Assembly: GCF_001729785.1 (NCBI RefSeq) | Contig: NZ_CP017183.1 | Location: forward strand, 4,526,001 to 4,590,000 | Length of the DNA: 64,000 nucleotides | Direction of reading: 5' to 3' | Source of the DNA: Enterobacter hormaechei subsp. xiangfangensis | Lineage (GTDB): Bacteria > Pseudomonadota > Gammaproteobacteria > Enterobacterales > Enterobacteriaceae | In this document: one piece after another, positions 10,285 to 20,229 of the stretch | Position numbering within the stretch: position 1 is the stretch's first letter | How the letters are laid out: every line of letters starts with the position of its first letter | Notes under the pieces: generated by a model | What the model was told of the DNA's origin: nothing | Seen by the model: the letters and a program-made list of their open reading frames with translations, nothing else | The model's database searches: none | Position numbers and translations under genes: made by a program

Positions 10285-10887
10285 ATGTTGATGAAAAGTT
10301 CGGCACACTCTCTTTATTTGTGTTTAGCGATGCTGTGCGCCAGTTTTTCCCTGTACGCCACGGAAACGGCTTCCCCGGTCACCGCCCCCTATCTTCTGGC
10401 GGGCGCTCCCTCTTTCGATCAATCTATCAGCCAGTTCCGCGAAGCCTTCAACAAAGAAAACCCCTCACTTCCGTTGGGAGAGTTCCGAGCGATTGACAGC
10501 GCCCGCGATACGCCGACCCTGACCCGCGCGGCCAGCAAAATTAACGAGAATCTGTATGCCTCTACCGCCCTTGAGCGCGGAACGTTAAAAATCAAAAGCA
10601 TGCAGATCACCTGGCTGCCGATTCAGGGCCCAGAGCAGAAAGCGGCGAAAGCGAAAGCGCTGGAGTACATGAGCGCTATTCTGCGCGCCTTTACCCCCAC
10701 CTTCACGAAAGCACAAAGCCAGCAAAAGCTGCAAAAACTACTTACCGCGGGGAAAAACAAACGCTATTACGCCGATACGGAAGGTGCCGTTCGCTATGTC
10801 GTCGCAGATAACGGCGAAAAGGGGCTGACCTTCGCGGTTGAACCGATTAAGCTGGCCCTATCAGACGCACTCGAGGGGGCGAATTAA
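10285..10887 (+). CDS. yiiQ: DUF1454 periplasmic protein YiiQ
   Basis: Secreted protein of unknown function, about 200 residues, with an N-terminal signal peptide (cleavage probably after SLYATETA). The mature part shows the DUF1454 pattern PYLLAGAPSFDQSISQFR, ASKINENLYASTALERGT and QGPEQKAAKAKALEYM, very close to E. coli YiiQ. Starts at ATG 10285 or ATG 10291 are both plausible. It lies upstream of tpiA on the same strand, but a promoter-like gap separates them. Confidence 0.87.
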   Translation: MLMKSSAHSLYLCLAMLCASFSLYATETASPVTAPYLLAGAPSFDQSISQFREAFNKENPSLPLGEFRAIDSARDTPTLTRAASKINENLYASTALERGTLKIKSMQITWLPIQGPEQKAAKAKALEYMSAILRAFTPTFTKAQSQQKLQKLLTAGKNKRYYADTEGAVRYVVADNGEKGLTFAVEPIKLALSDALEGAN

Positions 10888-10998
10888 TGACAAAAAGCAA
10901 AGCCTTTCGAGGGAAAATCTCTATACTGATTCACAGACCATGCTGCCCTTAAGGGTGGCCATATTCCTTAATTCGCTTATTGAGCGTGGAGAATTGAA

Positions 10999-11766
10999 AT
11001 GCGACATCCTTTAGTGATGGGTAACTGGAAACTGAACGGCAGCCGCCACATGGTAAACGAACTGGTTGCTAACCTGCGTAAAGAGCTGGCTGGCGTGACC
11101 GGCTGCGCGGTTGCTATCGCTCCGCCGGATATGTACCTGGATCTGGCTAAACGTGCCGCTGACGGCAGCCACATCATTCTGGGCGCGCAGAACGTTGACG
11201 TTAACCTGTCTGGCGCGTTTACCGGTGAAACCTCCGCTGAAATGCTGAAAGACATCGGCGCGAAATACATCATCATCGGCCACTCTGAGCGTCGCACCTA
11301 CCACAAAGAATCTGACGAGTTCATCGCGAAGAAATTCGCTGTGCTGAAAGAGCAGGGTCTGATCCCGGTTCTGTGCATCGGTGAAACCGAAGCAGAAAAC
11401 GAAGCGGGTAAAACCGAAGAAGTGTGCGCACGTCAGATCGACGCTGTGCTGAAAACCCAGGGCGCGGCAGCGTTCGAAGGCGCGGTTATCGCATACGAGC
11501 CAGTCTGGGCGATCGGTACCGGCAAATCTGCAACTCCAGCGCAGGCACAGGCGGTGCACAAGTTCATTCGTGACCACATTGCGAAAGCAGACGCGAAAGT
11601 GGCGGAGCAGGTCATCATCCAGTACGGCGGTTCCGTTAACGCATCAAACGCAGCTGAGCTGTTCACCCAGCCAGACATCGATGGCGCGCTGGTTGGCGGC
11701 GCATCCCTGAAAGCAGACGCTTTCGCGGTGATCGTTAAAGCGGCAGAAGCGGCTAAGCAGGCGTAA
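10999..11766 (+). CDS. tpiA: Triosephosphate isomerase TpiA
   Basis: Interconverts dihydroxyacetone phosphate and glyceraldehyde 3-phosphate in glycolysis and gluconeogenesis. The product has 255 residues with the E. coli start [15 protein letters not shown]. Active-site residues are visible: N9 and K11, His in GHSERR, and Glu in [11 protein letters not shown]. The phosphate-binding [11 protein letters not shown] is also present. It is relevant to the nearby glycerol and rhamnose genes, which both feed dihydroxyacetone phosphate into this step. A REP-like hairpin follows. Confidence 0.98.
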   Translation: MRHPLVMGNWKLNGSRHMVNELVANLRKELAGVTGCAVAIAPPDMYLDLAKRAADGSHIILGAQNVDVNLSGAFTGETSAEMLKDIGAKYIIIGHSERRTYHKESDEFIAKKFAVLKEQGLIPVLCIGETEAENEAGKTEEVCARQIDAVLKTQGAAAFEGAVIAYEPVWAIGTGKSATPAQAQAVHKFIRDHIAKADAKVAEQVIIQYGGSVNASNAAELFTQPDIDGALVGGASLKADAFAVIVKAAEAAKQA

Positions 11767-11776
11767 TTGCCTTTGT

Positions 11777-11802
11777 GGCGGGTGGCGCTTCGCTAACCCG
11801 CC
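11777..11802. repeat. REP-like palindrome after tpiA
   Basis: GGCGGGTGGCG ... CTAACCCGCC forms an imperfect hairpin between two convergent genes. It is a degenerate REP relative and may end both transcripts. Confidence 0.65.
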
Positions 11803-11813
11803 CTACAAAACCA

Positions 11814-13118
11814 CTACAAACGTCCTAATACGCTAAACCACAAATAATCCAGCGGCAGCAGCACCAGGTACGTCGCAATCGCCAGCGCCAGACAGAGCAG
11901 CATCCCCGCCTTCGCAGGCACTTTCCCTAAGCCCATCGCCACCACAATTGGCGACGCCTGATACGGCAGCAGCGGCGTGGAATACCCCAGCACCTGAATC
12001 ATGATCACCGACAGCAGCGGGAAGCCGGTCGCGTCGGAGAAGCTCTGCGCCAGCGTGGTGTACAGCGCCGGAACGCCATTGGCGGTCATAATGAAGTTGA
12101 GCGCCGTGGTGATCCCCGTCAGCGCCAGGAAGCTGGTAAACGGGCGATCTGCATCCAGCGGCATGATATGGAGCAACGCTTCACCTACGGTCGAACCGAT
12201 ACCGGTCTGCGTTACCGTAATGGCCAGCCCGAGTATACCCGCGACGTAAATACAGGTACGCATATTCACCCCCGCCGAGAACTCCTCCCCGGTGATAAAA
12301 CCTATACGCGGCAGCATAACGACGACTGAGGCCGCCAGCCCTGTCCACGCTGGGCCTACGCCGTGCCAGCTCTCCGTCACCCACATCGTCAACACCACCG
12401 CCAGCAGCCAGGCGAGCCGTTTTTCGTCACGCCCCATCGGTTCCGATGGCGCGAGATCCTTCGCCGGTTTCGGGTTGCCGGGGAACAGCCAGCAGATCAG
12501 GCCAATCAGAATCAGGCCTTTGAGAATACCCAGCACCGGGGTGTGCAGCAGCAGATACGGAACATAGTTCAGGTGGATGCCGTATGAGCCTTCCGCCGCG
12601 CCGCTCATCACCAGGTTGGGCACGTTGGCGGGCAAAATAGTGGCCGAGAGCTGGAAGGTGCCAAACCCGACCGCCAGCGCCAGGCCAAACCAGGCCCGCG
12701 AGCCATCAGGAATGCCGGCCCGCTTCGCCATCGCGGCGACAATCGGCATCAGAAGCGCAATACGTCCCATGTTCGACGGCATCACGAATGCCAGGGCATA
12801 GCTCAGTAGCACAACGCTTGCCACCATCAGCACCCAGGAGTCGGTAAGCTTTGCCGACAGCGCCCGGGCGGCCCTGTCCGCCAGGCCGGTTTTCCGAATC
12901 GCCACACCCAGCACAAAGCCGCTGAACACCAGCCAGAAGGCAGACGAGGCGAAGCCGCCGAAGATCACTTCCGGCGGGGCGATTCTGGCGGTCATCGCCG
13001 CCGTGAAAAACAACAGCGCGGTGATAAATTCGGGCAACAGCGACGTCGCCCACAGCACGATGGTGACGCCGACGATCAGCGAGGGAAGCAGCAGAGGATG
13101 CGTTAACCAGAGCGACAT
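11814..13118 (-). CDS. SLC13/DASS-family anion permease
   Basis: Predicted inner-membrane permease, 434 residues, with 11-12 hydrophobic segments. It resembles the divalent anion:Na+ symporter (SLC13/CitT-like) family, whose repeated TANxxP-type motif may be represented here by TILPANVPNLVM in the first half and MTANGVPALYTT in the second. AGGAGACAGGT precedes ATG 13118. E. coli has no gene here; it lies downstream of cdh on the same strand with a 73-base gap and could be co-transcribed. Substrate cannot be told from sequence; a dicarboxylate or inorganic anion is likely. It looks like an accessory insertion. Confidence 0.75.
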   Translation of the reverse strand: MSLWLTHPLLLPSLIVGVTIVLWATSLLPEFITALLFFTAAMTARIAPPEVIFGGFASSAFWLVFSGFVLGVAIRKTGLADRAARALSAKLTDSWVLMVASVVLLSYALAFVMPSNMGRIALLMPIVAAMAKRAGIPDGSRAWFGLALAVGFGTFQLSATILPANVPNLVMSGAAEGSYGIHLNYVPYLLLHTPVLGILKGLILIGLICWLFPGNPKPAKDLAPSEPMGRDEKRLAWLLAVVLTMWVTESWHGVGPAWTGLAASVVVMLPRIGFITGEEFSAGVNMRTCIYVAGILGLAITVTQTGIGSTVGEALLHIMPLDADRPFTSFLALTGITTALNFIMTANGVPALYTTLAQSFSDATGFPLLSVIMIQVLGYSTPLLPYQASPIVVAMGLGKVPAKAGMLLCLALAIATYLVLLPLDYLWFSVLGRL

Positions 13119-13191
13119 ACCTGTCTCCTGTAGAATTTTTCAGCAAGTCTACGGCGACAGGCAGGGCGAGTAAACGCTATTTATGGTGGGG

Positions 13192-13935
13192 TCACTTCAG
13201 GATATCGCATTGATGATCCTGCAATTCCTCAGCTGACGCGCGGTTAAAGGTAAGCAAATTACGCTCTGTCGCCAGCAATACAAACGAGCCGTCTGACTGC
13301 TGCGCCATCGCCAGCGCGAAGCGTCCCATATGGTCGCGCGCTTCTGGCAGCTCTTCCGCCAGCATCATAAACGGGCTGCGCTGCACCAGTTCGTTCTCCG
13401 TCACCCGACGGGCAAGGTATTCATGCCCTTCCAGCCCGCCCGGAAGCGGTAACCACTGGGTGCTGATTTGCCCCTGCGACGCGTTCAGCTTCTCGCGCAC
13501 GTCTGGGCGCAGACAGGAGATGTGGATATGAAAATGGTTTTGCGTGCGCCCGGTCGGGGAGTTGATGGTTAGCGAAACGGCGCTGTCAGGCACGTCGGCC
13601 CCTCGTTTCATGCTCATAAAATGACGAGACTGCCATGCCAGCCAGAAGAAATTCGGTGTCTGCGGCTCTGTCAGCAGCGGGCTTTCAGTGCCGTTGATAC
13701 GGTACGTGGGCATCAGCAGGTATTGCAACGGTCCGTTGCGGTCTTTGAACACCACGTAGCCCGCATCTGGCTTCACCTGCGCGCACGGTGCCGGGTTACG
13801 GTTATGCAGCTGGTTGGGCACACACTGGTCGAGAACGATATGACGCAACGCATTCGGATTACCCGCTTTCATCCAGTACACGCCGCCTGCGGCAAGGGCG
13901 ATAACGATCAGAATCAGTAAGATAATTTTTTTCAC
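13192..13935 (-). CDS. cdh: CDP-diacylglycerol pyrophosphatase Cdh
   Basis: Membrane-anchored enzyme that hydrolyses CDP-diacylglycerol to phosphatidate and CMP. The product is 247 residues from GTG 13935, with one N-terminal membrane segment ([18 protein letters not shown]). The HIT-like catalytic block is [17 protein letters not shown]. Strong similarity to E. coli Cdh continues to the C-terminus ([13 protein letters not shown]). The longer reading frame from 13989 adds a non-family extension; GTG 13935 has AGGGAACG upstream and matches known proteins. Confidence 0.93.
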   Translation of the reverse strand: MKKIILLILIVIALAAGGVYWMKAGNPNALRHIVLDQCVPNQLHNRNPAPCAQVKPDAGYVVFKDRNGPLQYLLMPTYRINGTESPLLTEPQTPNFFWLAWQSRHFMSMKRGADVPDSAVSLTINSPTGRTQNHFHIHISCLRPDVREKLNASQGQISTQWLPLPGGLEGHEYLARRVTENELVQRSPFMMLAEELPEARDHMGRFALAMAQQSDGSFVLLATERNLLTFNRASAEELQDHQCDILK

Positions 13936-13991
13936 AACGCGTTCCCTGTTTTCAATAGAGGCAAAAGAGTAACGCAAAATGATTACCAAAT

Positions 13992-14022
13992 AAAAAACCC
14001 GGCGGATTTCTCACACCGGGTT
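13992..14022 (-). terminator. Terminator of sbp
   Basis: On the minus strand AACCCGG (14022-14016) pairs with CCGGGTT (14002-13996), followed by TTTTTTATTTGG. It lies 25 bases after the sbp stop. Confidence 0.8.
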
Positions 14023-14046
14023 ACCGTGTCGTTCTTTGTAAAACGC

Positions 14047-15036
14047 TTAGCGCTTGCTGATCTGGTCGAAGGTGCCGCCGTTAGAGAAGTGCTCTTTCTG
14101 CGCTTTGGTCCAGCCGCCAAAAACATCATCGATAGTAAACAGCTTCAGTTTCGGGAAGGCGTTTTCGTATTTCTTCGCGACGGCCTCATCGCGTGGGCGG
14201 TAGAAGTTTTTCGCCGCAATTTCCTGCCCTTCCGGTGAGTAGAGGTACTTCAGGTAGGCTTCCGCCACCGCTTTGGTGCCCTTCTTATCAACAACCTTAT
14301 CGACGACGGAGACGGTCGGCTCAGCGAGGATGGATTCGCTCGGGGTGACGATCTCGAACTTGTCTTTACCCAGCTCGTTGGTCGCCAGCAGGGCTTCGTT
14401 TTCCCAGGCGATCAGCACGTCGCCGATGCCGCGCTCGACGAAGGTGTTGGTTGCGCCGCGCGCGCCGGAGTCCAGCACTTCGACGTTTTTAAACAGTGCT
14501 TTGACGAAGTCCTGTGCTTTGGCCTGATCGCCGTTGTTGTGGTGCAGCGCGTAGCCCCAGGCCGCCAGGTAGTTCCAGCGTGCGCCGCCGGAACTTTTCG
14601 GGTTCGGGGTAATGACAGACACGCCAGGCTTAATCAGGTCGTTCCAGTCTTTAATCTGTTTCGGGTTGCCTTTGCGCACCAGGAAGACGATGGTCGAGGT
14701 GTATGGCGCAGAGTTGTCCGGCAGGCGCTTGATCCAGTTTTTGTCGATACGGCCACGCTCCGCGATCGCATCCACGTCATAAGCCAGCGCCAGGGTCACC
14801 ACGTCGGCTTCGATACCGTTGATCACCGATGTCGCCTGCTTACCGGAACCGCCGTGAGACTGGCGAACCACCACGTTATCGCCGGTTTCCTGTTTCCAGT
14901 GCGCCGCGAAAGCTTTGTTGTACTGGTCGTACAGTTCACGCGTCGGATCGTACGACACATTCAGTAACTGAATGTCCTTTGCCAGAACGCTGGTTGATGC
15001 CAGCAATAATGTTAACCCCACGCCCCATTTATTCAT
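14047..15036 (-). CDS. sbp: Periplasmic sulfate-binding protein Sbp
   Basis: Solute receptor delivering sulfate (and thiosulfate) to the CysTWA ABC importer. The product has 329 residues with a signal peptide of 19 residues (cleavage after SVLA, before [16 protein letters not shown]). Family motifs include [13 protein letters not shown] near the sulfate pocket and the [15 protein letters not shown] block. It is monocistronic with its own terminator. Expression under CysB control is known for E. coli; I did not identify a site here. Confidence 0.96.
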   Translation of the reverse strand: MNKWGVGLTLLLASTSVLAKDIQLLNVSYDPTRELYDQYNKAFAAHWKQETGDNVVVRQSHGGSGKQATSVINGIEADVVTLALAYDVDAIAERGRIDKNWIKRLPDNSAPYTSTIVFLVRKGNPKQIKDWNDLIKPGVSVITPNPKSSGGARWNYLAAWGYALHHNNGDQAKAQDFVKALFKNVEVLDSGARGATNTFVERGIGDVLIAWENEALLATNELGKDKFEIVTPSESILAEPTVSVVDKVVDKKGTKAVAEAYLKYLYSPEGQEIAAKNFYRPRDEAVAKKYENAFPKLKLFTIDDVFGGWTKAQKEHFSNGGTFDQISKR

Positions 15037-15160
15037 CGCCCAGCTCTCTTGTGTAGTGTTTTGATGAATGCAGCGTGCCAGAAAGCTAATCGATGATTAA
15101 AGAATAAAAAAAGATTGGCTATAACGTGAAGGAATAAAAAAATGAATGAGCGGCCTGATG

Positions 15161-15192
15161 CCCTCACCCCAACCCTCTCCCACGGGAGAGGG
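15161..15192. repeat. CCCTCTCCC-type palindromic repeat, half form, reversed
   Basis: CCCTCACCCCAACCCTCTCC continuing into CACGGGAGAGGG. Same unit as 7791-7824 in the opposite orientation, between pfkA and sbp. Confidence 0.75.
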
Positions 15193-15199
15193 AGCAACC

Positions 15200-15231
15200 A
15201 TAAAAAACGGTAACCCTTGGGTTACCGTTTT
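15200..15231 (-). terminator. Terminator of pfkA
   Basis: Perfect hairpin AAAACGGTAACCC/GGGTTACCGTTTT around a 2-base centre, with a T-run on the minus strand, 36 bases past the pfkA stop. Confidence 0.85.
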
Positions 15232-15266
15232 GCATTTACCTTGTCACCACCGGGCAACAGAGCCAA

Positions 15267-16229
15267 TCAGTACAGTTTTTTCGCGCAGTCCAGCCAGTCA
15301 CCTTTGAACGGACGCTTCATGTTTTCAATGGCGTCGATGATGTCATGGTGAACCAGTTTCTCGTTCTGGATACCGACGCAGCGGCCGCCGTGGCCCTGTA
15401 GCAGCAGCTCGATCGCGTACGCGCCCATGCGGGACGCCAGGATACGGTCGTACGGGCCTGGGGAACCGCCACGCTGAATGTGACCCAGAACGGTCGCGCG
15501 GGTTTCGCGTTTGGTTTCGGTTTCGATGTACTTCGCCAGCTCGTCAACGTCACAGATGTGCTCGGTGATGGCAACGATCGCATGTTTTTTGCCTTTCGCG
15601 ATACCAGCTTTGATTTCAGCGACCAGATCTTCACGGCTGAATTCCACTTCCGGCACCACCACGAACTCACAGCCACCGGCAATTGCCGCCGCCAGAGTCA
15701 GGTCACCGCAGTAACGGCCCATCACTTCAACAATGGAAATACGCTGGTGAGAGGAAGAGGTGTCACGCAGGCGGTCAATCGCTTCCACAACGGTACCCAG
15801 CGCGGTGAAGTAACCGATGGTGTAGTCGGTGCCTTTAATGTCGTTGTCGATGGTGCCAGGCAGGCCGATGCACGGGAAGCCCATTTCAGTCAGACGTTTT
15901 GCACCCATGTAGGAGCCGTCGCCGCCGATAACCACCAGCGCATCCAGACCCCGTTTTTTCATGTTTTCGATAGCCACTTCACGGATGTGTTCGTCACGGA
16001 ATTCCGGGAAGCGTGCAGAACCGAGGAAAGTACCGCCACGGTTGATCATGTCAGACACGCTGTAGCGGTCGAGCTGAACCATGCGGTCTTCATACAGACC
16101 CAGGTAACCGTCATAGATACCAAAAACTTCCAGACCTTCCGTCAGCGCTGCACGGACAACCCCACGGATTGCCGCGTTCATGCCCGGCGCATCACCGCCG
16201 CTTGTCAACACACCGATTTTCTTAATCAT
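15267..16229 (-). CDS. pfkA: 6-phosphofructokinase isozyme I PfkA
   Basis: Allosteric ATP-dependent kinase forming fructose 1,6-bisphosphate, the committed step of glycolysis. The product is 320 residues from ATG 16229 ([20 protein letters not shown]). GGDGSYMGA binds ATP-Mg, and [16 protein letters not shown] holds the catalytic Asp. An in-frame start at 16316 is not credible because the family begins at MIKKI. A Cra-like site lies upstream. Confidence 0.98.
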   Translation of the reverse strand: MIKKIGVLTSGGDAPGMNAAIRGVVRAALTEGLEVFGIYDGYLGLYEDRMVQLDRYSVSDMINRGGTFLGSARFPEFRDEHIREVAIENMKKRGLDALVVIGGDGSYMGAKRLTEMGFPCIGLPGTIDNDIKGTDYTIGYFTALGTVVEAIDRLRDTSSSHQRISIVEVMGRYCGDLTLAAAIAGGCEFVVVPEVEFSREDLVAEIKAGIAKGKKHAIVAITEHICDVDELAKYIETETKRETRATVLGHIQRGGSPGPYDRILASRMGAYAIELLLQGHGGRCVGIQNEKLVHHDIIDAIENMKRPFKGDWLDCAKKLY

Positions 16230-16325
16230 GACTACCTCTGAACTTAGGAATGCAAAATTGAAATCTGCTGCCGGAAGAAACTGTTCAACCGTCGAATACT
16301 GCAAATAGTATATCAATCCCTTCCA

Positions 16326-16341
16326 GCTGAATTGATTCAGG
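16326..16341. promoter_or_regulatory. Candidate Cra (FruR) operator of pfkA
   Basis: GCTGAATTGATTCAG at 16326-16340 is a near-palindrome close to the Cra consensus (RSTGAAWCSNTHHW). It lies about 100 bases upstream of the pfkA start. Cra repression of pfkA is established in E. coli. Confidence 0.6.
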
Positions 16342-16413
16342 TCAGGCCATATGGTGGTAATTTATCCACAAAATGCTGCTCTGGCTCACTTTTTTACAAC
16401 GAATTACGAAAGC

Positions 16414-17298
16414 TCAAAACGCCCTGGGTACGACAGAACACGGATCCTGGTGAATAATGACGTCTGACCCAGGGAAACGCTGCAAAATCGCCTGCTCCAC
16501 CTGTTCAGCGACCATATGCGCCTGAACCAGTGGCAGGTTGTCTTCCATTTCCAAATGAATCTGAATAAAGCGGGTCGGCCCTGACTGCCGCGTACGAAGA
16601 TCGTGAGCACCACTGACGCCGGGCCAGTTGGTCACGATGGCATAAATTTCATCACGTTCTGCATCCGGAAGCGCACGGTCAAGAAGCGACTGTACCGCGT
16701 CATACCCCATCCGCAAGGCGCTGTATAAAATATAGATCCCTATCCCTAACGCAAACAACGCATCGGCCCGATGCCAGCCATACCAGGCCAGACCAAGCGC
16801 AATAAGAATAGCCCCATTCATCATAACATCAGACTGATAATGAAGCATATCGGCCCGTACAGCCTGGCTTTGTGTTTTGCGTACAACCCAGCGCTGGAAC
16901 GTTACAAGAACAAGTGTGCTTATAAGTGCAACTACCGTTACGACCACGCCAACGCCCGGATCGTTCATTGGTGACGGCGAAACAAGATGCTGAATGCCGG
17001 TCAAAAACAGGAAAAGCGCAGAGCCCGAAATAAACATGCTTTGTGCCAGCGCCGCCAGCGATTCCGCTTTGCCGTGGCCAAACGTATGCTCTTCATCCGC
17101 CGGTTGCAGCGAGTAGCGCACCACCAGCAGGTTGGTCAGCGAGGCGGCAATATCCACCAGTGAGTCCACCAGCGCCGCCAGAATACTGACCGATCCGGTG
17201 TACCACCACGCGAAAATTTTAATGATCAGTAAACACGACGCCATCACCGTCGCGGCTATTGCGGCCCGGCTTACCAGCCGTCCATAGGATTGATTCAT
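16414..17298 (-). CDS. fieF: Cation-efflux pump FieF (YiiP)
   Basis: Cation diffusion facilitator that exports Zn2+ (and Fe2+) in exchange for protons. The product is 294 residues from ATG 17298 ([13 protein letters not shown]), with six membrane segments and a cytoplasmic metallochaperone-like C-terminal domain. The transport site is intact: D45 and D49 in ALVDSLVDI, and the H and D of [11 protein letters not shown]. It is slightly shorter at the C-terminus (SVVPRAF) than E. coli FieF (300). The ribosome site ACAGGAGTG supports this start over the one five codons upstream. Confidence 0.96.
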   Translation of the reverse strand: MNQSYGRLVSRAAIAATVMASCLLIIKIFAWWYTGSVSILAALVDSLVDIAASLTNLLVVRYSLQPADEEHTFGHGKAESLAALAQSMFISGSALFLFLTGIQHLVSPSPMNDPGVGVVVTVVALISTLVLVTFQRWVVRKTQSQAVRADMLHYQSDVMMNGAILIALGLAWYGWHRADALFALGIGIYILYSALRMGYDAVQSLLDRALPDAERDEIYAIVTNWPGVSGAHDLRTRQSGPTRFIQIHLEMEDNLPLVQAHMVAEQVEQAILQRFPGSDVIIHQDPCSVVPRAF

Positions 17299-17387
17299 AA
17301 ACACTCCTGTCATGCCATGGCGCTAGTATAACGGATGGTGGTGGAGTGAAAGGATGAATAAAGCGTTAACAAACCGGAACGATGGGC

Positions 17388-17445
17388 AAAAAAAACCCCC
17401 ACATCATGTGGGGGAAGACAGGGATGGTGTCTATGGCAAGGAAAA
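17388..17445 (-). ncRNA. cpxQ: CpxQ, small RNA from the cpxP 3' UTR
   Basis: The minus-strand sequence from 17445 begins TTTTCCTTGCCATAGACACC, runs through CATCCCTGTCTT, and ends in the terminator hairpin CCCCCACATGATGTGGGGG plus eight T. As I recall it, this is base-for-base the 58-nt E. coli/Salmonella CpxQ, released from cpxP mRNA by RNase E. With Hfq it represses envelope-protein mRNAs during Cpx stress. The 5' end starts 6 bases past the cpxP stop codon, so the RNA needs no promoter of its own. The hairpin is also the cpxP terminator. Confidence 0.9.
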
Positions 17446-17451
17446 CAGGGT

Positions 17452-17961
17452 TTACTGGTTACTACGGGTACTGCTATTGCTACTGAAAAGCGTCATATCT
17501 GAGCTTCGCTGCATCCGTGCAACCTCACGCAACTGGTTCATACGTTGCTGATGTTTGGTATTCAAAACCGCTTGCTGCTCGGGCGTTAGCAGGTGGAACA
17601 TCTGGTTGCGAACCTTCGCCATCTCTACCTGGCGGGCAACCTGTTCCTGCGCCATTTTTTCGGCCTGAGCGCGTACAGCGCTTTCGTCAAAATTTTCTGC
17701 GGTGACAAGGCGATGCATTGTCTCCATTTCGCTAACATTAACAGGGGGCTGGTCGTGTCTTGCCCTCTGCATCAGATCTCGCATCTGTTGACGCTGATGT
17801 TCGGTTAAACTTATGCCGTCAAACATATGGCTTTGGCTGCTGTGCTGCGTTGTGCCCTCTGCTGAGGAACCGTTATCGCTGATGATAGCTACAGCAGCCT
17901 GGCTAAACGCACTGAAGGCCAGCGTTGAGGCCATGACGGCAGCGGTAACTTTGCGCATCAC
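17452..17961 (-). CDS. cpxP: Periplasmic Cpx inhibitor/chaperone CpxP
   Basis: Small helical periplasmic protein that damps CpxA signalling and carries misfolded pilus subunits to DegP. The product has 169 residues with a signal peptide ending near SAFSQAAVA. It contains two LTxxQ-like motifs characteristic of the CpxP/Spy family ([14 protein letters not shown] and [11 protein letters not shown]). It is divergent from cpxRA and shares the CpxR site at 18039. Its 3' UTR gives CpxQ. Confidence 0.96.
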   Translation of the reverse strand: MMRKVTAAVMASTLAFSAFSQAAVAIISDNGSSAEGTTQHSSQSHMFDGISLTEHQRQQMRDLMQRARHDQPPVNVSEMETMHRLVTAENFDESAVRAQAEKMAQEQVARQVEMAKVRNQMFHLLTPEQQAVLNTKHQQRMNQLREVARMQRSSDMTLFSSNSSTRSNQ

Positions 17962-18038
17962 TTGCTCCCAAAATCTTTCGTGTCGCGATTCAACGAGAGA
18001 CAGTCTACGATTCAGGCTGCAAACATGCGTCAGGGGGT

Positions 18039-18053
18039 GTAAAACAACGTAAA
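18039..18053. promoter_or_regulatory. CpxR box between cpxP and cpxR
   Basis: GTAAA (18039-18043), five bases, GTAAA (18049-18053): an exact CpxR consensus direct repeat. It lies in the divergent cpxP/cpxRA promoter region, consistent with autoregulation. Confidence 0.85.
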
Positions 18054-18108
18054 GTCATGGATTAGATAGCCTTGATGTCGTAATTTCTGCCTCGGAGGTA
18101 TTTAAACA

Positions 18109-18807
18109 ATGAATAAAATCCTGTTAGTTGATGATGACCGAGAGCTCACATCTCTTTTAAAGGAGTTGCTCGACATGGAAGGTTTCAACGTCCTGGTTGC
18201 CCATGATGGCGAGCAGGCGCTGAGTCTCCTTGACGACAGCATCGATTTACTTTTGCTCGACGTCATGATGCCGAAGAAAAACGGTATTGATACGTTGAAA
18301 GAGCTTCGCCAGACACACCAGACCCCCGTCATTATGCTGACCGCACGCGGCAGCGAGCTTGACCGCGTACTCGGCCTTGAGCTGGGTGCGGATGACTATT
18401 TACCTAAGCCGTTCAACGACCGTGAACTGGTGGCGCGTATTCGCGCGATCCTGCGCCGCTCTCACTGGAGCGAGCAGCAGCAGAATACCGACAACAGCTC
18501 ACCTACGCTGGAAGTGGACTCCCTGAGCCTGAACCCGGGCCGACAGGAAGCGAGCTTCGACGGTGAAACACTGGAGCTAACCGGCACCGAGTTCACCCTG
18601 CTGTATCTGCTGGCGCAGCATCTCGGCCAGGTGGTGTCGCGTGAACACTTAAGCCAGGAAGTGCTGGGCAAACGCCTCACCCCGTTTGACCGCGCCATCG
18701 ACATGCATATCTCGAACCTGCGCCGTAAGCTGCCGGAGCGTAAAGACGGTCATCCCTGGTTCAAAACCCTGCGTGGTCGTGGTTATCTGATGGTTTCCGC
18801 TTCATGA
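18109..18807 (+). CDS. cpxR: Response regulator CpxR
   Basis: OmpR-family DNA-binding regulator of the envelope stress response, phosphorylated by CpxA. The product has 232 residues. The receiver domain (1-120) has the acidic pocket DDD at 8-10, phospho-acceptor D51 in LLLLDVMMPK, and Lys in LPKPF. The winged-helix domain (about 132-230) ends in the usual KTLRGRGYLM. CGGAGG precedes the ATG. It overlaps cpxA by 4 bases (ATGA), indicating translational coupling. Confidence 0.98.
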   Translation: MNKILLVDDDRELTSLLKELLDMEGFNVLVAHDGEQALSLLDDSIDLLLLDVMMPKKNGIDTLKELRQTHQTPVIMLTARGSELDRVLGLELGADDYLPKPFNDRELVARIRAILRRSHWSEQQQNTDNSSPTLEVDSLSLNPGRQEASFDGETLELTGTEFTLLYLLAQHLGQVVSREHLSQEVLGKRLTPFDRAIDMHISNLRRKLPERKDGHPWFKTLRGRGYLMVSAS

Positions 18808-20177
18808 TAGGCAGCTTAACCGCCCGCATCTTCGCCATCTTCTGGCTGACGCTGGCACTGGTTTTAATGCTCGTTTTGATGTTGCCAAAACTCGACTCAC
18901 GCCAGATGACGGAGCTACTCGACAGCGAGCAACGTCAGGGCGTGATGATCGAGCAGCACGTGGAAGCGGAGCTGGCAAACGATCCGCCGAACGATTTAAT
19001 GTGGTGGCGCAGGCTGTTTCGCGCTATCGACAAGTGGGCGCCCCCCGGACAACGTCTTTTACTGGTCACCAGCGAAGGTCGCGTGATTGGGGCCGATCGC
19101 AATGAAATGCAGATTATCCGCAACTTTATTGGCCAGGCGGATAACGCCGATCACCCACAGAAAAAGAAATATGGTCGGGTAGAGATGGTTGGTCCTTTCT
19201 CGGTTCGGGACGGGGAAGACAATTATCAGCTCTACCTGATTCGCCCTGCGAGCAGTTCCCAGTCCGACTTCATCAACCTGCTGTTTGACCGTCCGCTTTT
19301 GCTGTTGATTGTCACGATGCTGGTCAGTTCCCCGCTGCTATTATGGCTGGCGTGGAGCCTGGCGAAACCGGCGCGTAAGCTGAAAAATGCGGCGGACGAA
19401 GTGGCGCAGGGCAACCTGAGGCAGCATCCGGAGCTGGAATCCGGGCCGCAGGAGTTCCTGGCCGCCGGAACCAGTTTTAACCAGATGGTCTCTGCTCTTG
19501 ACCGCATGATGACCGCGCAGCAACGCCTGCTGTCGGATATCTCCCACGAGCTGCGGACGCCGCTCACGCGCTTACAGCTGGGTACCGCCCTGCTGCGCCG
19601 CCGCAGCGGTGAGAGCAAAGAGCTGGAGCGTATTGAGACGGAAGCGCATCGCCTGGACAGCATGATAAACGATCTGCTGGTGATGTCGCGCAATCAGCAG
19701 AAAAACGCGCTGGTGAGCGAAACGGTGAAAGCCAATCATCTGTGGCATGAGGTGCTGGACAACGCGGCGTTTGAAGCGGAGCAGATGGGCAAATCCTTCA
19801 CCGTTAACTTCCCGCCGGGCCCGTGGCCGCTCTACGGTAACCCCAACGCGCTGGAAAGCGCGCTGGAAAATATCGTGCGTAACGCCCTGCGCTACTCGCA
19901 CACGAAGATTGAGGTGGCGTTCTCGGTGGATAAAGACGGGATCACCGTCATCGTCGACGACGACGGTCCTGGCGTCAGCCCGGAAGACCGCGAGCAGATT
20001 TTCCGTCCGTTCTACCGTACCGACGAGGCACGCGACCGTGAATCTGGCGGTACGGGACTGGGTCTGGCGATTGTTGAAACCGCCATGCAACAGCACCGTG
20101 GCTGGGTGAAAGCCGATGACAGCCCGCTGGGCGGGCTCAGGTTAACGCTGTGGCTGCCGCTGTATAAGCGTTCGTAA
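18804..20177 (+). CDS. cpxA: Sensor histidine kinase CpxA
   Basis: Inner-membrane sensor of envelope stress that phosphorylates CpxR and dephosphorylates it in the absence of stress. The product has 457 residues, as in E. coli. The order is: membrane segment 1 (about 7-28), periplasmic sensor domain, membrane segment 2 (about 164-186), HAMP, phospho-acceptor His in SDISHELRTPLTRLQ (near 248), and an ATPase domain with N box ENIVRNALRYS, DDDGPGV and GGTGLGLAIVE. A REP element follows. Confidence 0.98.
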   Translation: MIGSLTARIFAIFWLTLALVLMLVLMLPKLDSRQMTELLDSEQRQGVMIEQHVEAELANDPPNDLMWWRRLFRAIDKWAPPGQRLLLVTSEGRVIGADRNEMQIIRNFIGQADNADHPQKKKYGRVEMVGPFSVRDGEDNYQLYLIRPASSSQSDFINLLFDRPLLLLIVTMLVSSPLLLWLAWSLAKPARKLKNAADEVAQGNLRQHPELESGPQEFLAAGTSFNQMVSALDRMMTAQQRLLSDISHELRTPLTRLQLGTALLRRRSGESKELERIETEAHRLDSMINDLLVMSRNQQKNALVSETVKANHLWHEVLDNAAFEAEQMGKSFTVNFPPGPWPLYGNPNALESALENIVRNALRYSHTKIEVAFSVDKDGITVIVDDDGPGVSPEDREQIFRPFYRTDEARDRESGGTGLGLAIVETAMQQHRGWVKADDSPLGGLRLTLWLPLYKRS

Positions 20178-20185
20178 CCGTATGT

Positions 20186-20213
20186 GCCGGGTGGCGGCTT
20201 CGCCTTACCCGGC
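20186..20213. repeat. REP element after cpxA
   Basis: GCCGGGTGGCGGCTTCGCC followed by TTACCCGGC, between convergent cpxA and yiiM. Confidence 0.8.
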
Positions 20214-20229
20214 CTACTTTCTGCGGGAA

